Shown here: positions 9,030 to 18,359 of the stretch, piece by piece
How positions within the stretch are numbered: position 1 is the first letter of the stretch
Layout: the number at the start of each line of letters is the position of its first letter
Origin: Acinetobacter seifertii
Lineage (GTDB): Bacteria > Pseudomonadota > Gammaproteobacteria > Pseudomonadales > Moraxellaceae
Assembly: GCF_000368065.1 (NCBI RefSeq)
Contig: NZ_KB851200.1
Location: forward strand, 186,001-250,000
Direction: 5' to 3'
DNA: 64,000 bases
Notes under the pieces: generated by a model
Database searches by the model: none
Told to the model about the DNA's origin: nothing
What the model saw: the letters and a program-made list of their open reading frames with translations, nothing else
Made by a program: the position numbers and the translations under genes

Positions 9030-9338
9030 TTATCATTATTCAAAACTATAAAGCCTGATCATGCCAAAAAAAACTTAAAAGCACTAGCATGGTGCGACAT
9101 AGTTTGTCTTAGTTCAGGTTTTATTATGTTATTGAATAAACATGAAACAATTTATTTTTACCTATAATGCTTAAAAAAATGATTTTGAACAAAAAACACA
9201 TCACTTCTTGCAGAATTAGGTTACAGAATACTGATTCTACATCTAGCTGATTTTAGCAAGACACAGTAGAATATGCGCTCTCTCTAAAGTCACATTGCGG
9301 TAAGGTTCACAAGACCTGCCCGTGGAGCCAAAATCAAC
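9030..9338. other. 309-bp divergent spacer between dgt and purL
   Basis: AT-rich region holding the outward promoters of dgt and purL. I see no ORF, no strong hairpin and no recognisable purine riboswitch; a GGAG at 9324-9327 is the probable purL ribosome binding site, 11 bases before the ATG. No convincing pair of -35/-10 boxes stands out. Confidence 0.5.
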
Positions 9339-12300
9339 ATGTTTATCGTGGCCGGTGCAGCAGCACATTCTTCTTTTAAGAAAGCTCAACTATTAACACG
9401 TTTATCGTCAATTAGTTCTGTTCAATCTTTTGACAGCCAATGGGTCTATTTGTTTGATCAAGCGCTCAACGAGCAGCAACATCAATCTGCTTTGCAATTA
9501 TTAAATGACGGTGAGTCTTTTGAACTTCGTCAAACTGCAAGTGATGAGATTCAGATTTTAGTAACACCACGTGTGGGTACTATTTCACCTTGGTCTTCTA
9601 AAGCAACTGATATTTTCAAGAACTGTAATACGCCAGTTCACCGTTTAGAACGTGGTCTTTTATTTACGTTAAAAGGTGTTTCTGAAATTTCTAATGAAGT
9701 AAAACAAGTACTTCATGACCGTATGACAGAAACTGTTTTTGCTCAAATTGATGACGCAAAAGCGCTCTTTTCAGAAACAGCTCCAAAACCTTTAAACTCA
9801 ATTGATATCTTGGGTGAAGGTAAAGAAGCTTTAGTAAAAGCCAACAACGAATTTGGTTTTGCTTTATCTGAACAAGAAATTGATTATTTAACTGAAGCGT
9901 TCACACGACTTGGCCGTAATCCAAATGACATCGAGTTAATGATGTTTGCACAAGCAAACTCTGAACACTGCCGTCATAAAATTTTCGGTTCTGAATGGAC
10001 AATTGATGGTGAAAAACAACCATTATCATTGTTCCAAATGATTAAAAATACTTATAAAGAATCACCAACTGATGTGTTATCAGCATACAAAGATAACGCT
10101 TCTGTAATCGTTGGTTATGACACTATGCGTTTTTATCCAAAAGCAGATGAAAATGGTCATTTTGTTTATAAATATAAGAGCCAAGCTGCTCATATTTTAA
10201 TGAAGGTTGAAACTCACAACCATCCAACAGCAATTTCTCCATTTGCTGGTGCTGCTACTGGTTCGGGTGGTGAAATCCGTGATGAAGGTGCAACTGGTCG
10301 TGGTGGTAAACCAAAAGCTGGTTTAACAGGCTTTACAGTTTCTAACTTAAATATTCCTGGTTTTGAACAACCTTGGGAAGAAAACTACGGTAAACCTTCA
10401 CGTATGGCATCGCCATTACAAATTATGATTGAAGGTCCATTAGGTGGCGCGGCATTTAACAATGAGTTTGGTCGTCCTGCTTTAAATGGTTATTTCCGTA
10501 CTTTCGAACAAAACGTAAATGGTGAAGTGAAGGGCTTCCATAAGCCAATCATGATCGCTGGTGGTTACGGTAACATTCGTCCTGACCATGTAGAAAAAGA
10601 TGCGATTCAACCAGGTGACTTGCTCATTGTATTGGGTGGCCCTGCAATGTTAATTGGTCTTGGTGGCGGTGCAGCATCTTCTGTAGACAGCGGTACAATG
10701 GGTGAAAGCCTTGACTTTGCTTCTGTACAGCGTGAAAACCCAGAAATGGAACGCCGTTGTCAAGAAGTGATCGATACATGCTGGCGCTTAGAAGACTTCA
10801 ACCCAATCGTTTCTGTACACGACGTTGGTGCGGGTGGTCTATCAAATGCTATGCCTGAACTTGTAAATGACCACGAGTTAGGTGCAGTTCTTAATCTTCG
10901 TAAGATTCCTTCATTAGAGCCGGGCATGAGCCCAATGGAAATCTGGTCAAACGAAGCACAAGAGCGTTATGTTCTTGCAATTCGTCCAGAGTCTTTAGAG
11001 CAGTTCGAAGCAATCTGTGCACGTGAACGTTGTCCATTTGCCGTATTAGGTGAAGCAACTGAAGCACGTCATTTAACTGTTGAAGATCCATTGTTCGAGA
11101 ACAATGCAGTTGATATCCCAATGCAAGTGATGCTTGGTGGTACACCGCGTATGCAACGTTCTTATGAAACAATTGAGCGTAAAGGTAACGAATTTGACGC
11201 TTCAAAAGTTGATTTGAAAGATGCGATTTTCCGTGTATTGAAAAATCCTACAGTTGCGTCTAAGTCATTCTTGATCACTATTGGTGACCGTTCAATTACA
11301 GGTATGGTTGCACGTGACCAAATGGTTGGTCGTTGGCAAATTCCTGTTGCGGATGCAGCAGTAACGACAACAAGCTTACAAGGCTTCACTGGTGAAGCAA
11401 TGGCAATGGGTGAACGTCCACCAGTTGCATTGTTAAATCCAGCAGCGTCTGCTCGTTTGGCAGTTGCTGAAGCAATTACCAATATTGCATGTGCAAACAT
11501 TGAACAAATTAGCGATATCAAACTTTCTGCAAACTGGATGGCTGCTGCTGGTCAAAAAGGTGAAGACCAAGCACTGTTTGAAGGTGTGAAAGCGATTGGT
11601 ATGGAAATGTGTCCTGCTTTAGGAATTGCGATTCCTGTAGGTAAAGACTCACTTTCAATGCGTACTACTTGGAACGACAACGGCGAAGATAAAGCTGTAA
11701 CCTCTCCAATGACTGGTGTAATTACTGCATTTGCTCCAGTAGCTGATGTTCGTAAGACTTTAACACCTGAACTTAAGAATTTAGAAGATTCAGTACTTGT
11801 ACGTATTGATTTATCTAAAGGTCAGTTCCGTTTAGGTGGTTCGATTCTTGCGCAAGTATATAAAGCAATTGGTTCAGTCACTCCAGATGTTGATAGTTTT
11901 GATGATTTCAAAGCATTCTTTGCTTTAATTCAAGACTGGAATAACCGTGGGTTGATTCAAGCTTACCATGACATCGGTGATGGTGGTTTACTCGCAACTG
12001 TAGCTGAAATGATGTTTGCTTCACGTCTAGGTGTGGCATTAGAAAACCAATCTACTGCGGGCTTATTTGCTGAAGAAATTGGTGCAGTAGTTCAAATCAA
12101 AGCAACTGATTGGGATGCTTTACAAGCAGAAGTTGCTGCTTCTAGCTTGAAGGATGCAATTGCTGTAGTTGGTCGCGTAAATAACACTGACCAATTATCT
12201 GTAAATGGCTTAACACTAGAGCGAGCAGAGTTACAACAGGCTTGGTCTGAAGTCTCTCATCAGATCCAACGTTTACGTGATAACGTTGAAACTGCTGATC

Positions 12301-13172
12301 AAGAATTTGCTTTAATTACTGATAAATCACATCAAGGTTTAATTGCAAAACCTACATTTGATTTAAATGAACCTATTGAAGCGCCGTTTATCAACAGCCG
12401 TCGTCCTAATATGGCAATCTTGCGTGAGCAGGGTGTAAATGGTCATATTGAAATGGCAGCAGCTTTCGACAAAGTTGGCTTTAATACGATTGACGTACAC
12501 ATGAGCGACTTACTTGCTGGTCGTGTAAGCCTAAGTGATTTCGAAGGCTTGGTAACTTGTGGTGGTTTCTCTTACGGTGACGTAATGGGTGCTGGCGGTG
12601 GCTGGGCAAAATCAGTTCTGTTTAATGCAAAATTACGTGATCAATTCGAGCAATTCTTCCACCGTGAAGGTACGTTTAGCTTAGGTATCTGTAATGGTTG
12701 CCAAATGTTGTCACAATTAGCACCGCTTATTCCGGGTGCTGAACACTGGCCACGTTTCCACCGCAATATGTCAGAAGTTTTTGAAGCTCGTAGCGTAAAC
12801 GTTCGTGTTGAAAAATCTGTTTCTGTATTACTCGATGGTATGGAAGGTTCGATTTTACCGATTGCTGTAGCACATGGTGAAGGCCGTGCAGTTGCGAGTG
12901 AAACTAACATAGCAAGCTTGAATGCTGCGAACCAAGTTGCATTGCGTTATGTTGATAGTCACGGTAACCCGACTCAACATTATCCATTGAACCCGAACGG
13001 TTCGCCGGAAGCGATTACTGGTGTAACATCTAAAGACGGTCGTGCAACGATTATGATGCCGCACCCAGAGCGTACCTTCCGTGCAATTCAACACTCTTGG
13101 AGTCCAGAAGAGTGGACTGAAGATGGTGCATGGTTACGTATGTTCCGTAACGCACGTAAGTTTATCGGTTAA
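9339..13172 (+). CDS. purL: Phosphoribosylformylglycinamidine synthase, large fused form
   Basis: Catalyses the ATP- and glutamine-dependent conversion of FGAR to FGAM in purine synthesis. At 1277 residues it is the large single-chain type. The N-terminal FGAR-AT domain, two AIR-synthase-like halves (with the [13 protein letters not shown] motif near residue 310) and a C-terminal class I glutaminase domain are present; the nucleophile is C1118 in the GICNGC motif, and the closing histidine/glutamate are in HPERTFR. It is monocistronic, closed by a strong terminator, and divergent from dgt. Confidence 0.98.
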   Translation: MFIVAGAAAHSSFKKAQLLTRLSSISSVQSFDSQWVYLFDQALNEQQHQSALQLLNDGESFELRQTASDEIQILVTPRVGTISPWSSKATDIFKNCNTPVHRLERGLLFTLKGVSEISNEVKQVLHDRMTETVFAQIDDAKALFSETAPKPLNSIDILGEGKEALVKANNEFGFALSEQEIDYLTEAFTRLGRNPNDIELMMFAQANSEHCRHKIFGSEWTIDGEKQPLSLFQMIKNTYKESPTDVLSAYKDNASVIVGYDTMRFYPKADENGHFVYKYKSQAAHILMKVETHNHPTAISPFAGAATGSGGEIRDEGATGRGGKPKAGLTGFTVSNLNIPGFEQPWEENYGKPSRMASPLQIMIEGPLGGAAFNNEFGRPALNGYFRTFEQNVNGEVKGFHKPIMIAGGYGNIRPDHVEKDAIQPGDLLIVLGGPAMLIGLGGGAASSVDSGTMGESLDFASVQRENPEMERRCQEVIDTCWRLEDFNPIVSVHDVGAGGLSNAMPELVNDHELGAVLNLRKIPSLEPGMSPMEIWSNEAQERYVLAIRPESLEQFEAICARERCPFAVLGEATEARHLTVEDPLFENNAVDIPMQVMLGGTPRMQRSYETIERKGNEFDASKVDLKDAIFRVLKNPTVASKSFLITIGDRSITGMVARDQMVGRWQIPVADAAVTTTSLQGFTGEAMAMGERPPVALLNPAASARLAVAEAITNIACANIEQISDIKLSANWMAAAGQKGEDQALFEGVKAIGMEMCPALGIAIPVGKDSLSMRTTWNDNGEDKAVTSPMTGVITAFAPVADVRKTLTPELKNLEDSVLVRIDLSKGQFRLGGSILAQVYKAIGSVTPDVDSFDDFKAFFALIQDWNNRGLIQAYHDIGDGGLLATVAEMMFASRLGVALENQSTAGLFAEEIGAVVQIKATDWDALQAEVAASSLKDAIAVVGRVNNTDQLSVNGLTLERAELQQAWSEVSHQIQRLRDNVETADQEFALITDKSHQGLIAKPTFDLNEPIEAPFINSRRPNMAILREQGVNGHIEMAAAFDKVGFNTIDVHMSDLLAGRVSLSDFEGLVTCGGFSYGDVMGAGGGWAKSVLFNAKLRDQFEQFFHREGTFSLGICNGCQMLSQLAPLIPGAEHWPRFHRNMSEVFEARSVNVRVEKSVSVLLDGMEGSILPIAVAHGEGRAVASETNIASLNAANQVALRYVDSHGNPTQHYPLNPNGSPEAITGVTSKDGRATIMMPHPERTFRAIQHSWSPEEWTEDGAWLRMFRNARKFIG

Positions 13173-13184
13173 TATAAAAATTGA

Positions 13185-13210
13185 AATAAGCCACCGAAAG
13201 GTGGCTTATT
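13185..13210 (+). terminator. Rho-independent terminator after purL
   Basis: Perfect 11-bp inverted repeat (AATAAGCCACC / GGTGGCTTATT) with a GAAA tetraloop, 12 bp past the purL stop. Confidence 0.88.
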
Positions 13211-13254
13211 TGTATGTAGTACAATGCAAATAGAATAAATAGTAGAGAAGAAAA

Positions 13255-14469
13255 ATGAAATCAAAAATCCATTTCCGTGAGTTTGCACTTCTGATGGCAT
13301 TACTCATGTCTATTGTTTCTTTTTCAATAGATGCTGTCTTGCCTGCTTTAGGTGAGATTGGACGAGTTTTTGACTTAAAGAATAATAATCAGACACAGTG
13401 GGTCATTATTGGTATTTTTTCCGGTATGACGATAGGGCAACTCATTGCTGGACCTCTATCTGATGCGATTGGACGTAAACGCATTTTATTTGCTGGGATC
13501 ATCATTTACTTTTTGGGAAGTTTATTGTGCTTTACCACACAAAGTTTTGAATGGTTTTTAGTAGGGCGCTTTATTCAAGGTATTGGGGTTTCTGGACCTT
13601 ACGTTGCCTCTATTTCGATTGTTCGAGATAAATATAGCGGTGCTCAAATGGCCCGTATCATGTCCTTAATTATGATGGTATTTATGGTTGCTCCAGCAAT
13701 AGCACCAAGTCTGGGGCAGCTTATTATTCATTTCTTTGGTTGGCGTGATATTTTTGTTTTATATATGGTTTATGCAACAGTGGTTGGCGCATGGGTCGCT
13801 TTACGATTAGAAGAGACGCTACTTCCTGAAAACCGTTTACCTATGCGTTTACAAGCATTTCAAGAGGGCTTTAAAGAAGTAGTGAGTAACAAAACCACCA
13901 TGAGCTATTTGTTATGTGCAGGCTTTTGCTTTGGTGGATTTATTGGCTATTTGGGAACTTCTCAACAAATTTTTATGCAGCAATTTGGTAAAACTGGGCA
14001 AGAGTTTAGTGCTTACTTTGCTGTGCTTGCTGGTGTGATGGGAATTGCTTCATTTACCAACTCTAAAATTGTCATGAAGTTTGGTATGCGTCCAATTTGT
14101 ATTTATGGCTTTCTCGGTCTTTGCTTAATTTCTTTGGTTTTCTTAGGAATTCAACTTTTAGGGGTGACTGTAGCATTTTGGATGTTTATGCTTTATGCCT
14201 GCATTCTGTTTTTATTATTTGGAACTTTATTTGGTAACTTAAATGCGATTGCAATGGAGCCAATGGGGCATGTTGCTGGTATGGCTTCGGCCATTATTGG
14301 TGCAGCGTCCTCCGTTTTGTCACTTATTCTTGCCTCTATTATTGGGCAATTATATGATGGGACATTAATACCAATGACTGGCGGCTTCACCATTTTATGT
14401 GGTTTAGCATTTATGATGACCGTATATGAGAAGAGACAGTTAAAGATTGTTGATAATGCAAATCTTTGA
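13255..14469 (+). CDS. Bcr/CflA-family MFS drug-efflux transporter
   Basis: A 404-residue inner-membrane protein with 12 predicted helices and the MFS signature between helices 2 and 3 (GPLSDAIGRKRIL, about 68-80). The early helix-1 DAVLPAL segment (D27) and the GVSGPYVAS motif in helix 5 are those of the Bcr/CflA drug:H+ antiporter branch. The substrate cannot be told from sequence; relatives export bicyclomycin, chloramphenicol or sulfonamides. Likely expressed alone: purL terminates upstream, and downstream is an accessory stretch. Confidence 0.88.
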   Translation: MKSKIHFREFALLMALLMSIVSFSIDAVLPALGEIGRVFDLKNNNQTQWVIIGIFSGMTIGQLIAGPLSDAIGRKRILFAGIIIYFLGSLLCFTTQSFEWFLVGRFIQGIGVSGPYVASISIVRDKYSGAQMARIMSLIMMVFMVAPAIAPSLGQLIIHFFGWRDIFVLYMVYATVVGAWVALRLEETLLPENRLPMRLQAFQEGFKEVVSNKTTMSYLLCAGFCFGGFIGYLGTSQQIFMQQFGKTGQEFSAYFAVLAGVMGIASFTNSKIVMKFGMRPICIYGFLGLCLISLVFLGIQLLGVTVAFWMFMLYACILFLLFGTLFGNLNAIAMEPMGHVAGMASAIIGAASSVLSLILASIIGQLYDGTLIPMTGGFTILCGLAFMMTVYEKRQLKIVDNANL

Positions 14470-14943
14470 TTAAATATAATAAAAGTTTTATTTATATATT
14501 ATTGTCTTTAAATAAATTAAGAAAAGATTATTAGATACTGCAACTGTATTACTAGATAAGGTTGTTAATCGTTATCATGATTGTGAGGGGTTTTTGAGCA
14601 ATCGATGTTTTGTATACACATTGTTTGTCACTAGGTGAGTTTTCCTTAATATTTGATTTATTGAATTATAATTCCTTCATAAATGATGAATTTTAAAGAA
14701 AGTAAATAATAAAGTTTCGAGCTATCTAGATGATTATTTAGCAATTCATAAGAAAAAAAGAGAGGATTTGATTGAGGCTGTCATAAAAATTGTGTGGCTC
14801 ATACTCATTGGATAAAGCAAAGAAATTATATAGATTCATTACCAATAGAAGATCATCCACTCATAGGGAATTATAATTTCTCATTAAGTCTATCTCCAAA
14901 ATCTTTAGAGATTACAGATGTGTTATTTAATATTCCTAAAGTT
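14470..14943. other. Gene-poor, very AT-rich stretch with decayed coding remnants
   Basis: No intact gene is visible. Plus-strand remnants look protein-like but are in different frames: an open stretch about 14530-14639, one about 14690-14850 (reading KKVSSYLDDYLAIHKKK), and a third that ends at 14949. This stretch begins the accessory interval between the MFS gene and the NIF3-like gene. Confidence 0.45.
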
Positions 14944-14949
14944 TTATAA
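14690..14949 (+). pseudogene. Frameshifted remnant of a small unknown gene
   Basis: The frame beginning at 14690 reads a lysine-rich helical stretch and would run on to a stop near 14850, but from 14779 the coding-like signal continues in the other frame for 57 codons (containing THWIKQRNYIDSLPIEDHP and ending in NIPKVL, stop 14947-14949). The two parts together resemble one protein broken by a frameshift; an ATGATG at 14683 could be the old start. It overlaps tail-to-tail with the stop of the IS-split gene on the other strand. No family recognised; that it was once a gene is inference. Confidence 0.35.
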
Positions 14950-15258
14950 TCCATCCGCTCGTGGTGACAGCCAATCTTTATACTTATTTATTAACTCATT
15001 CCTCTTGGCGTCATTAAAGATAATAAAATCAATGCCACCATCATATGGAGCAATAATTATATTTTGCTCAAAAGAAATCATAAAGGCTCGAACCTCATCG
15101 TCGGCGATCTTTTTTAATAAGTCATTGTGTTCATTTTTTTTCCAAATTTCATTGATGGAATACGGTCTATAGAAATGATCTTCTTCGTCATCATCATAAT
15201 TTTCGGGATTAGCTTGTGTTAGATTTATTTCTTTTTCTGGATGAAATTCGTATTTGAG

Positions 15259-15282
15259 TGATCCTAGCCAAAATAATGGACA
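15259..15282 (+). repeat. Left terminal inverted repeat of the IS
   Basis: 24-bp end beginning TGATCCTAG and closing TGGACA; matches the right end at 19 positions. Confidence 0.85.
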
Positions 15283-15330
15283 GTACTTCCCTCTAAAGAT
15301 AACGTAACGTTAACTTTGGAGATCCAAGAA

Positions 15331-15624
15331 ATGGCCAAACGTTTTAGTGCTGAATTTAAACAGCAAGCAATTGATTATGCACTTTCAAACTCACACGAGC
15401 CTATAGCTGCAATCGCCCAGAAATTAGGTGTGGGTTATTCAACTTTAGACAAATGGATTCGTGAAACCAATCCAGTGGGTTCAAGCAAACGTCAACTTTC
15501 ACCAGAACAACAGCGGATCTTGGAATTAGAGAAAGAAGTCAAACAGCTCAAGGAAGCCAATGACATCTTAAAAAAAGCGCATGTGTACTTTCTAACAGAT
15601 CATGCCAAGAAAAGTACACGGTAA
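15331..15624 (+). CDS. IS3-family transposase OrfA (helix-turn-helix)
   Basis: A 97-residue protein with the KRFSAEFKQQAID start, a helix-turn-helix (about 25-45) and a leucine-zipper-like C-terminus (LELEKEVKQLKEAN). The ATG at 15331 has a GGAG 9 bases upstream; an upstream in-frame TTG at 15316 has no such site. Seven adenines at 15570-15576 sit in the A_AAA_AAA register, a known type of -1 slippery site, so a fraction of ribosomes should shift to make the OrfAB transposase. Confidence 0.92.
   Translation: MAKRFSAEFKQQAIDYALSNSHEPIAAIAQKLGVGYSTLDKWIRETNPVGSSKRQLSPEQQRILELEKEVKQLKEANDILKKAHVYFLTDHAKKSTR
15570..15576 (+). promoter_or_regulatory. Probable programmed -1 frameshift site (A7)
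   Basis: Heptamer A_AAA_AAA in the orfA frame. A -1 slip enters the frame that runs without a stop through 15578-15638 into the ATG of orfB, giving one continuous OrfAB protein. Confidence 0.8.
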
Positions 15625-15638
15625 TTCAAGATCTAGAT

Positions 15639-16490
15639 ATGAATGAAGTCACGGTATCTTCTGCCTGTAAATACCTAGGTGTCAGCACTTCAGGCTATTA
15701 TGCCTGGCGAAAACGTCAGGCCAATACGGTAGAGAAATATAATGATTTAAAAGCCGTATATTGGCAGCATCATGCACGATTGGGTGCACCTTCATTGGTA
15801 CATGACATGCATGATTTAGGTTACAGCATGAGTGAACGCACTGTTGGAAGAATGCTGAAAAATCTGGGTTTACGCAGCAGGATTGCGCGTAAATACAAGC
15901 ATACGACTGATTCAAACCATCGTTTGCCTACAGCACCCAATCTGTTAGAGCGTCAATTTACAGTCATTCAGCCTAACAAGGTTTGGACAACGGATATTAC
16001 CTATATCCGTACCAAGCAAGGTTGGCTGTATTTATGTGTGATGCTGGATCTATTTAGTCGTCGTATCGTGGGGTGGCAAACCAGCCATCGAATAGACCGC
16101 CAGTTGGTGTGTGATACGTTTAACTATGCAATGGCTCGTCAGGGTTATCCAACTGGTGTTATGGTTCATTCGGACCAAGGTTCACAGTACTGTAGTCGTG
16201 ATTTTAGAGCGCTGTTACTGACAAATGATTGTACTCAGAGTATGTCTAGACGTGGAAACTGTTGGGATAATGCAGTGACTGAAAGCTTCTTTCATACATT
16301 GAAAGGTCATGTGGTCCATGGCAGTGTGTTTGCCACTCGAAAAGAAGCGAATGCTGTCTTGTTTGACTATATTGAGATTTATTACAATCGGGTCAGAAGA
16401 CATTCTGCAAATGGCTGGTTAAGCCCTGAAGCCTTTGAGAAGAAATATTTTAAGAATTTAGAGGGATTTGTTGTCCACGATACTGTCTAG
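15639..16490 (+). CDS. IS3-family transposase OrfB (DDE integrase core)
   Basis: A 283-residue rve-type integrase domain with the three catalytic acids in recognisable motifs: WTTDITYI (about 111-118), HSDQGSQY (about 173-180) and WDNAVTESFF with the final Glu (about 207-216). An N-terminal HTH_21-like segment (SGYYAWRKR) precedes it. It lies in the -1 frame relative to orfA and is probably made mainly as an OrfAB fusion. All motifs are intact, so the element may be active. Confidence 0.94.
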   Translation: MNEVTVSSACKYLGVSTSGYYAWRKRQANTVEKYNDLKAVYWQHHARLGAPSLVHDMHDLGYSMSERTVGRMLKNLGLRSRIARKYKHTTDSNHRLPTAPNLLERQFTVIQPNKVWTTDITYIRTKQGWLYLCVMLDLFSRRIVGWQTSHRIDRQLVCDTFNYAMARQGYPTGVMVHSDQGSQYCSRDFRALLLTNDCTQSMSRRGNCWDNAVTESFFHTLKGHVVHGSVFATRKEANAVLFDYIEIYYNRVRRHSANGWLSPEAFEKKYFKNLEGFVVHDTV

Positions 16491-16495
16491 GATCA
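16472..16495 (-). repeat. Right terminal inverted repeat of the IS
   Basis: Reverse complement begins TGATCCTAG and closes TGGACA. The orfB stop codon (16488-16490) lies inside this repeat. Confidence 0.85.
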
Positions 16496-16948
16496 GAGCC
16501 TTAAAGTTGGATCATATATTTTATTATTATCGCTTTGACTGAAATAATGACCGGTAACAATAAAAATAGAAGCATTAGAATCGAAACAGTCATCAATAAT
16601 TTGATTATGACGATTTAATAATAATTCATATTCTGCAGGTGTATCTGCATATCTTTTTGACTCTGGAAGGCTATGAATTCGGAACCAAAATTGTGAAAAA
16701 TATTGTCGAAAACAATGTGAAATTGGAAGTTTATTAGGATAAAAAAACTTCCATTGATTTATGAATGAATTAGTCATTTTTCTTTTGGCCTAATTATTTA
16801 TTAACATGTTATTTGATAAGTTACACAAAAAACAATTTAATAAGAAAAATATTTCGATGGGTAAGGTAAATTTATATTAAATTATACTTTAAGGAAGTTG
16901 GTTCAATTTTTGCTTTCTCTGTAACAACGATAAAAATCGGAGATCAAA

Positions 16949-17074
16949 ATGATGAAAAACAAAAATCACATAAGAGCGATGTATACAAAGGACAAAGGCT
17001 GGCGTTTATTTGGTTTGGCGCTTGTTATTCAAATTCTTTTTATTGGAGCAAACTATTTGGCCATCATGAGCTGA
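16949..17074 (+). CDS. Small predicted membrane protein, 41 residues
   Basis: An ATG at 16949 (or 16952) with a GGAG seven bases upstream opens a 41-residue frame: a basic N-terminus with KDKGW, then one hydrophobic helix (about 20-39, LFGLALVIQILFIGANYLAIM) to a TGA. The charge pattern predicts a cytoplasmic N-terminus. It is too short for ordinary gene calling. No family named; placed between the IS-split gene and the NIF3-like gene. Confidence 0.55.
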   Translation: MMKNKNHIRAMYTKDKGWRLFGLALVIQILFIGANYLAIMS

Positions 17075-17142
17075 CTTTGATTTAGGGTATTCTTAAAAGG
17101 TATGCTTTAACATAAGTTCAATATTTTGGGGTCATTTTACAG

Positions 17143-17457
17143 ATGTTAAAGTTAATCTATTACGTACCTGAGTCACATCTTGAATCGACTAAACAGTCCA
17201 TATTTGCTGCTGGTGCAGGTGGTATAGGTAACTATGAACATTGCGCATGGCAAGTCAAAGGGATCGGGCAGTTTAAACCAGTGAAGGGCGCTGATCCTTA
17301 TATTGGACAGCTCGGTGAACTCGAACAAGTTGAAGAATGGCGCGTTGAAACAATTGTGCTTGAAGAAAAGGCAAGTGAGGTTGCGAAAGCATTAAAGGCA
17401 AGTCATCCTTACGAAGAGCCTGCCTTTGAATTTATCCAAATTTTGGATATTAGTTAA
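17143..17457 (+). CDS. NIF3/YqfO-type CutA-like single-domain protein
   Basis: A 104-residue protein matching the small alpha/beta domain inserted in NIF3 (DUF34) proteins, which resembles CutA/PII: it begins KLIYYVPESH, has the AGAGGIGNYEHC loop and ends with HPYEEPAFE. Here the domain stands alone, without the metal-binding NIF3 halves. Biochemical role unknown; a small-molecule or metal sensor is conceivable. It converges with, and overlaps by 8 bp, the crotonase gene on the other strand. Confidence 0.8.
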   Translation: MLKLIYYVPESHLESTKQSIFAAGAGGIGNYEHCAWQVKGIGQFKPVKGADPYIGQLGELEQVEEWRVETIVLEEKASEVAKALKASHPYEEPAFEFIQILDIS

Positions 17458-18250
17458 ATTGTGAGAAATCTGGTTTACGTTTCTGCATAAATGCCTGTAC
17501 AGCTTCTAGCATTTCAGGTGATTGAACGCGTTGCATAAAGATTTCAGCTTCATGATCAATACATGCAATGATCTTATCCAGATCATGCTTCATCAATGCT
17601 TTTGTTTGTTTCAGTGAAGCAAGTGGTAATGCTGCTAAGTGTTGAGCAGTTGCCTGAGCAGATGCGTAAGAGTCTTCAACGACTTCATTCACTAAACCAG
17701 CTTGTGTTGCCGTTTCTGCATTAAATTTTTTCGCAGTAAACAAAAGTTCAGCTGCTTTGTGATAGCCAGCTTGTTTAACCAATAGTTGGCTAGCACCACC
17801 TTCTGGAGAAAGGCCAAGACTTACAAATGGAATTTGGAATAGGGCAGTGTTGTCAGCAAACACTAAGTCTGCATGTAATAAAATCGTAACACCAATACCA
17901 ATTGCTACACCTTTTACTGCAATAATCAAGGGTTTGGATAATTTGGCAGCAGATTTAAGGAGTACAAATGGAGGAACTTGACCTGCTGGACCTGCATTAG
18001 GATTTTGTACAAAACCCATAAAGTCTTTCATATCATTACCAGCGGTAAAATCTTGTTCAACACCACGTAAAACGACTACTCGTACATCTTTATTTTGGTC
18101 AGCTTCATCAAGCGCTTTGGCAATCCATAAGTAAAGTTCGCCATATAATGCATTTTTTGCTTCTGGGCGATTTATGGCTAAGGTGAGTACGCCACCTTGT
18201 AAATTTGCTTGTAAATGTTCATGAGGTTGTTGAATACAGCTAAGTGTCAT
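17450..18250 (-). CDS. Enoyl-CoA hydratase/isomerase (crotonase) family protein
   Basis: A 266-residue crotonase-fold enzyme, probably acting on an enoyl-CoA in fatty-acid or related catabolism. The oxyanion-hole segments are visible: AINRPEAKNAL (about 27), the AGNDMKDF loop (about 69-76) and the KGVAIGIGVTI stretch (about 113). The LGLSPEGGAS segment holds the usual catalytic glutamate position. The AGNDM loop is like that of enoyl-CoA isomerases/hydratases of the PaaG type, but the substrate cannot be set. It diverges from the adenylyltransferase gene. Confidence 0.85.
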   Translation of the reverse strand: MTLSCIQQPHEHLQANLQGGVLTLAINRPEAKNALYGELYLWIAKALDEADQNKDVRVVVLRGVEQDFTAGNDMKDFMGFVQNPNAGPAGQVPPFVLLKSAAKLSKPLIIAVKGVAIGIGVTILLHADLVFADNTALFQIPFVSLGLSPEGGASQLLVKQAGYHKAAELLFTAKKFNAETATQAGLVNEVVEDSYASAQATAQHLAALPLASLKQTKALMKHDLDKIIACIDHEAEIFMQRVQSPEMLEAVQAFMQKRKPDFSQFN

Positions 18251-18359
18251 CGTACTATCCTTGCTTTAAACCACGTTGTTGATTTTTAGGTTCTCATTAT
18301 GGCGCATATTTTTTGTAATAAGCGTAACTGGTGAGTTCATAAAAAGTGAAAAACTCATT

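Larger units (their letters stand above)
15259..16495 (+). mobile_element. IS3-family insertion sequence, 1237 bp, intact
   Basis: The element is bounded by imperfect terminal inverted repeats (19 of 24 positions match, both starting TGATCCTAG) and by a 3-bp direct repeat GAG at 15256-15258 and 16496-16498. It carries orfA and orfB with a -1 frameshift signal. The boundaries are independently confirmed because excising element plus one GAG restores an open host gene. Family, length and 3-bp duplication recall IS1236 of Acinetobacter, but the exact name was not checked. Confidence 0.93.
14944..16777 (-). pseudogene. DUF3885-like gene interrupted by an IS3-family element
   Basis: Two halves of one reading frame lie either side of the insertion. 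The N-terminal part is 16777-16496 (94 codons from an ATG), the C-terminal part 15255-14944 (103 codons plus TAA). Removing the element and one copy of the GAG duplication joins them in frame into a 197-residue protein with no stops. N-terminal FRIHSLPES and C-terminal YDGGIDFI and KYKDWLSP features resemble the DUF3885 family (recognition from memory, moderate). As it stands the gene would make a 94-residue truncated product ending at a TGA inside the element. Function unknown. Confidence 0.82.

Noticed and set aside
9030..9338. Purine riboswitch or PurR box before purL
   Set aside because: No conserved three-way-junction sequence and no clear palindrome was seen.
11162..11521. 119-residue minus-strand frame within purL
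   Set aside because: Antisense shadow of a conserved portion of purL.
14918..15172. 84-residue plus-strand open frame between decayed gene and IS
   Set aside because: Lies antisense to the C-terminal half of the IS-split gene, which gives a far better protein; hydrophobic composition and no ribosome site.
15316..15331. In-frame TTG of orfA as start
   Set aside because: No ribosome site at the correct distance; the ATG at 15331 has GGAG and matches the usual IS3 orfA start.
15570..15639. orfA/orfB frame break as a disabling mutation
   Set aside because: It is the usual IS3-family programmed -1 shift at A7, and the shifted frame is open into orfB.
14470..17142. A complete defence or toxin system in the accessory interval
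   Set aside because: Only a remnant, one split gene, an IS and a small peptide are present. No nuclease, helicase, methyltransferase or clear toxin was identified.
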